Assembly: GCF_030409505.1 (NCBI RefSeq)
Contig: NZ_JAUFPZ010000002.1
Coordinates: 2,239,501-2,303,500 of the forward strand
Origin: Zunongwangia endophytica
GTDB lineage: Bacteria > Bacteroidota > Bacteroidia > Flavobacteriales > Flavobacteriaceae
Direction: 5' to 3'
DNA: 64,000 nucleotides
Below, in pieces: positions 62,732-64,000 of this stretch. Below the pieces are notes generated by a model. The model saw only the letters and a list, made by a program, of their open reading frames with translations. It had not been told where the DNA came from and did not search any database. The position numbers were made by a program, and so were the translations under genes. Position 1 is the stretch's first letter; every line of letters begins with the position of its first letter.

Positions 62732-64000
62732 CTATTTCTTTTCTGAAAGTTTTAAAATATCACCAAAAACCCCACGAGCGGTAACTGCAGCTCCGGCTCC
62801 CGCGCCCTGAATAACTATTGGACGATCACCATAAGATTCCGTATAAATTTCAAAAATAGAATCGGCTCCTTTTACTTGTCCTAAACTACTATCATCTGGA
62901 ACAGAAACCAATTTCACTTCCAATTCTCCTTTATCTTGTTGCAAATCTCCCGACAAATCTCCAATATATCGTAATACGTGATTTGGTTCTTGCTCCTCTT
63001 TTATTTTCTGATAAGTAGCATCTAATTCTTCCAATCTAGACACAAAAGTTGAAGCATCGTCACCCCGTAAATCTTCCGGTACAAGATTATTTATTTTCAC
63101 ATCGCCAAATTCATTCTGAAGATCCAGTTCTCTAGCCAAAATCAATAATTTTCGGCCAACATCATTTCCATTTAAATCTTCTCGAGGATCAGGTTCAGTA
63201 AAACCTTTATCGATAGCTTCTTTTAAAACACTACTAAATTTCCGATCTTCAGCAGAAAAAGAATTAAATAAATAACTCAATGTTCCTGAAAACACACCAC
63301 GAATTCGGGTAATATTCTCTCCGGATAGATGTAAAATTCGAATAGTATCAATTAAAGGTAAGCCTGCACCAACATTGGTTTCATATAAATATTGCTTCTG
63401 ATTTTTCTCCAGATTCTCTCGTAATTCCTTATAAAATTTGAAATCTAAGGTATTAGCGATTTTATTGGAAGAAACCAAATCGAACCCATGATTTACCAAC
63501 ATATTATAATGCTGAACAAATTGCTGACTCGCCGTATTATCTACTGCAATTAAATTTTCCAGATGAAATAATTCGGTATAATTAATTACATCTTCGATTG
63601 ACGCTTCCTGGTTTGAATTTTCTAATTCCGTTTTCCAATCTGCATTAATTCCTCTAGCATTCAATACTAATTTTCTGGAATTCGAAACCGCAAAAATATT
63701 CAGTTTTACTTTTTTACGCTCTTCAATAGTAGCTGCTGAGTTTAAGATCTGATCGATCAAGGTTCCGCCAACCGTACCATGACCAAAAATCGCAATATTG
63801 ATCTTTTTACAAATCTCAAAAATCTCCCCGTGAATTACATTCAAAGCTTTATTCAACTTTGCTTTCTTCACGACCAAACTCACGTTTTTTCCGGTTACAG
63901 TATTATTGAAAAGTAATGGAACAATCTGGTTTCTAATTAACGCATCGTAAGGTTTGTGGAAGGTACTTAAGTCCTGCCCCACAATAGAAATGACAGAAAC
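62732..64000 (-). CDS. thrA: Bifunctional aspartate kinase/homoserine dehydrogenase, C-terminal part
   Basis: The frame is open to the window edge, so the N-terminal kinase is missing. The visible 422 residues start in an ACT domain (VSVISIVGQDLSTFHKPYDA) and continue into homoserine dehydrogenase: nucleotide-binding IFGHGTVGG, AVDNTASQQFVQHY, VSSNK, YETNVGAGLPLIDTI, the GTLSYLFN loop and EPDPREDLNGNDVGRK. It makes homoserine for Thr and Met. It ends at its own terminator. Confidence 0.94.
   Translation of the reverse strand, partial: VSVISIVGQDLSTFHKPYDALIRNQIVPLLFNNTVTGKNVSLVVKKAKLNKALNVIHGEIFEICKKINIAIFGHGTVGGTLIDQILNSAATIEERKKVKLNIFAVSNSRKLVLNARGINADWKTELENSNQEASIEDVINYTELFHLENLIAVDNTASQQFVQHYNMLVNHGFDLVSSNKIANTLDFKFYKELRENLEKNQKQYLYETNVGAGLPLIDTIRILHLSGENITRIRGVFSGTLSYLFNSFSAEDRKFSSVLKEAIDKGFTEPDPREDLNGNDVGRKLLILARELDLQNEFGDVKINNLVPEDLRGDDASTFVSRLEELDATYQKIKEEQEPNHVLRYIGDLSGDLQQDKGELEVKLVSVPDDSSLGQVKGADSIFEIYTESYGDRPIVIQGAGAGAAVTARGVFGDILKLSEKK

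Noticed and set aside
1..64000. CRISPR array, insertion sequence or prophage
   Set aside because: No spaced direct repeats, transposase, integrase or terminal inverted repeats were seen; gene content is ordinary chromosomal with glycan loci.

Overview
The window is a low-GC chromosomal segment from a member of the Bacteroidota, most likely a marine or soil Flavobacteriaceae. The evidence is SusC/SusD pairs, FecR/ECF-sigma control, a propeller/Y_Y_Y/LuxR sensor-regulator, DUF3857 proteins, the gliding ABC ATPase GldA, lipoproteins with acidic residues just after the lipobox Cys, and a core cluster (rsgA-dtd-DUF3857-MazG-aroA-queA-rlmN-polyprenyl synthase) that I associate with this family. The genus cannot be fixed from sequence alone; Zunongwangia/Gramella-like is a guess.

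Layout. 1-1.9 kb: end of an RND efflux pump and its TolC-like partner. 2.3-13.7 kb: glycan locus A, with a type-B carboxylesterase on + facing a minus-strand series of sulfatase, SusD-less TonB-dependent barrel, GH3, acetyl-esterase-like hydrolase and GH3, with hairpins between some genes. 14-15.8 kb: a surface protein with YadA-type head repeats. 16.2-19.2 kb: AsmA-like protein. 19.3-26.8 kb: locus B, with FecR, ECF sigma, SusC (STN type, interrupted by an in-frame stop), SusD and an NPP-type phosphodiesterase. 27-28.5 kb: Crp/Fnr regulator, DUF2798 and DUF3861. 28.6-30.2 kb: tRNA-Arg(TCG), YqeY and an esterase. 30.3-42.4 kb: locus C, with regulator, SusC, SusD, GH144 lipoprotein, alpha/beta hydrolase and BglX-like GH3, best read as a beta-1,2-glucan utilisation locus. 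42.5-44.5 kb: a radical SAM/TIGR03915 pair of putative DNA repair or modification. 44.6-45.1 kb: two tandem small acidic lipoproteins. 45.2-55.7 kb: core housekeeping genes. 56.4-60.5 kb: the Phe/Tyr operon. 60.8-64 kb: gldA, a decayed aspartyl-protease-like gene, and the 3' part of thrA.

The most striking signal is upstream of the aromatic operon pheA-aminotransferase-tyrA-DAHP synthase/chorismate mutase. A 19-codon reading frame with eight consecutive Phe/Tyr codons is followed, right after its stop, by a segment complementary to the 5' arm of an intrinsic terminator ending 15 bases before pheA. This has every element of a ribosome-mediated transcription attenuator sensing both Phe-tRNA and Tyr-tRNA. 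A second unexpected feature is the TAA codon in the SusC of locus B: the missing 67 C-terminal residues continue in the same frame directly after the stop, and the original stop lies 11 bases before susD. The aspartyl-protease-like gene carries two lesions of its own.
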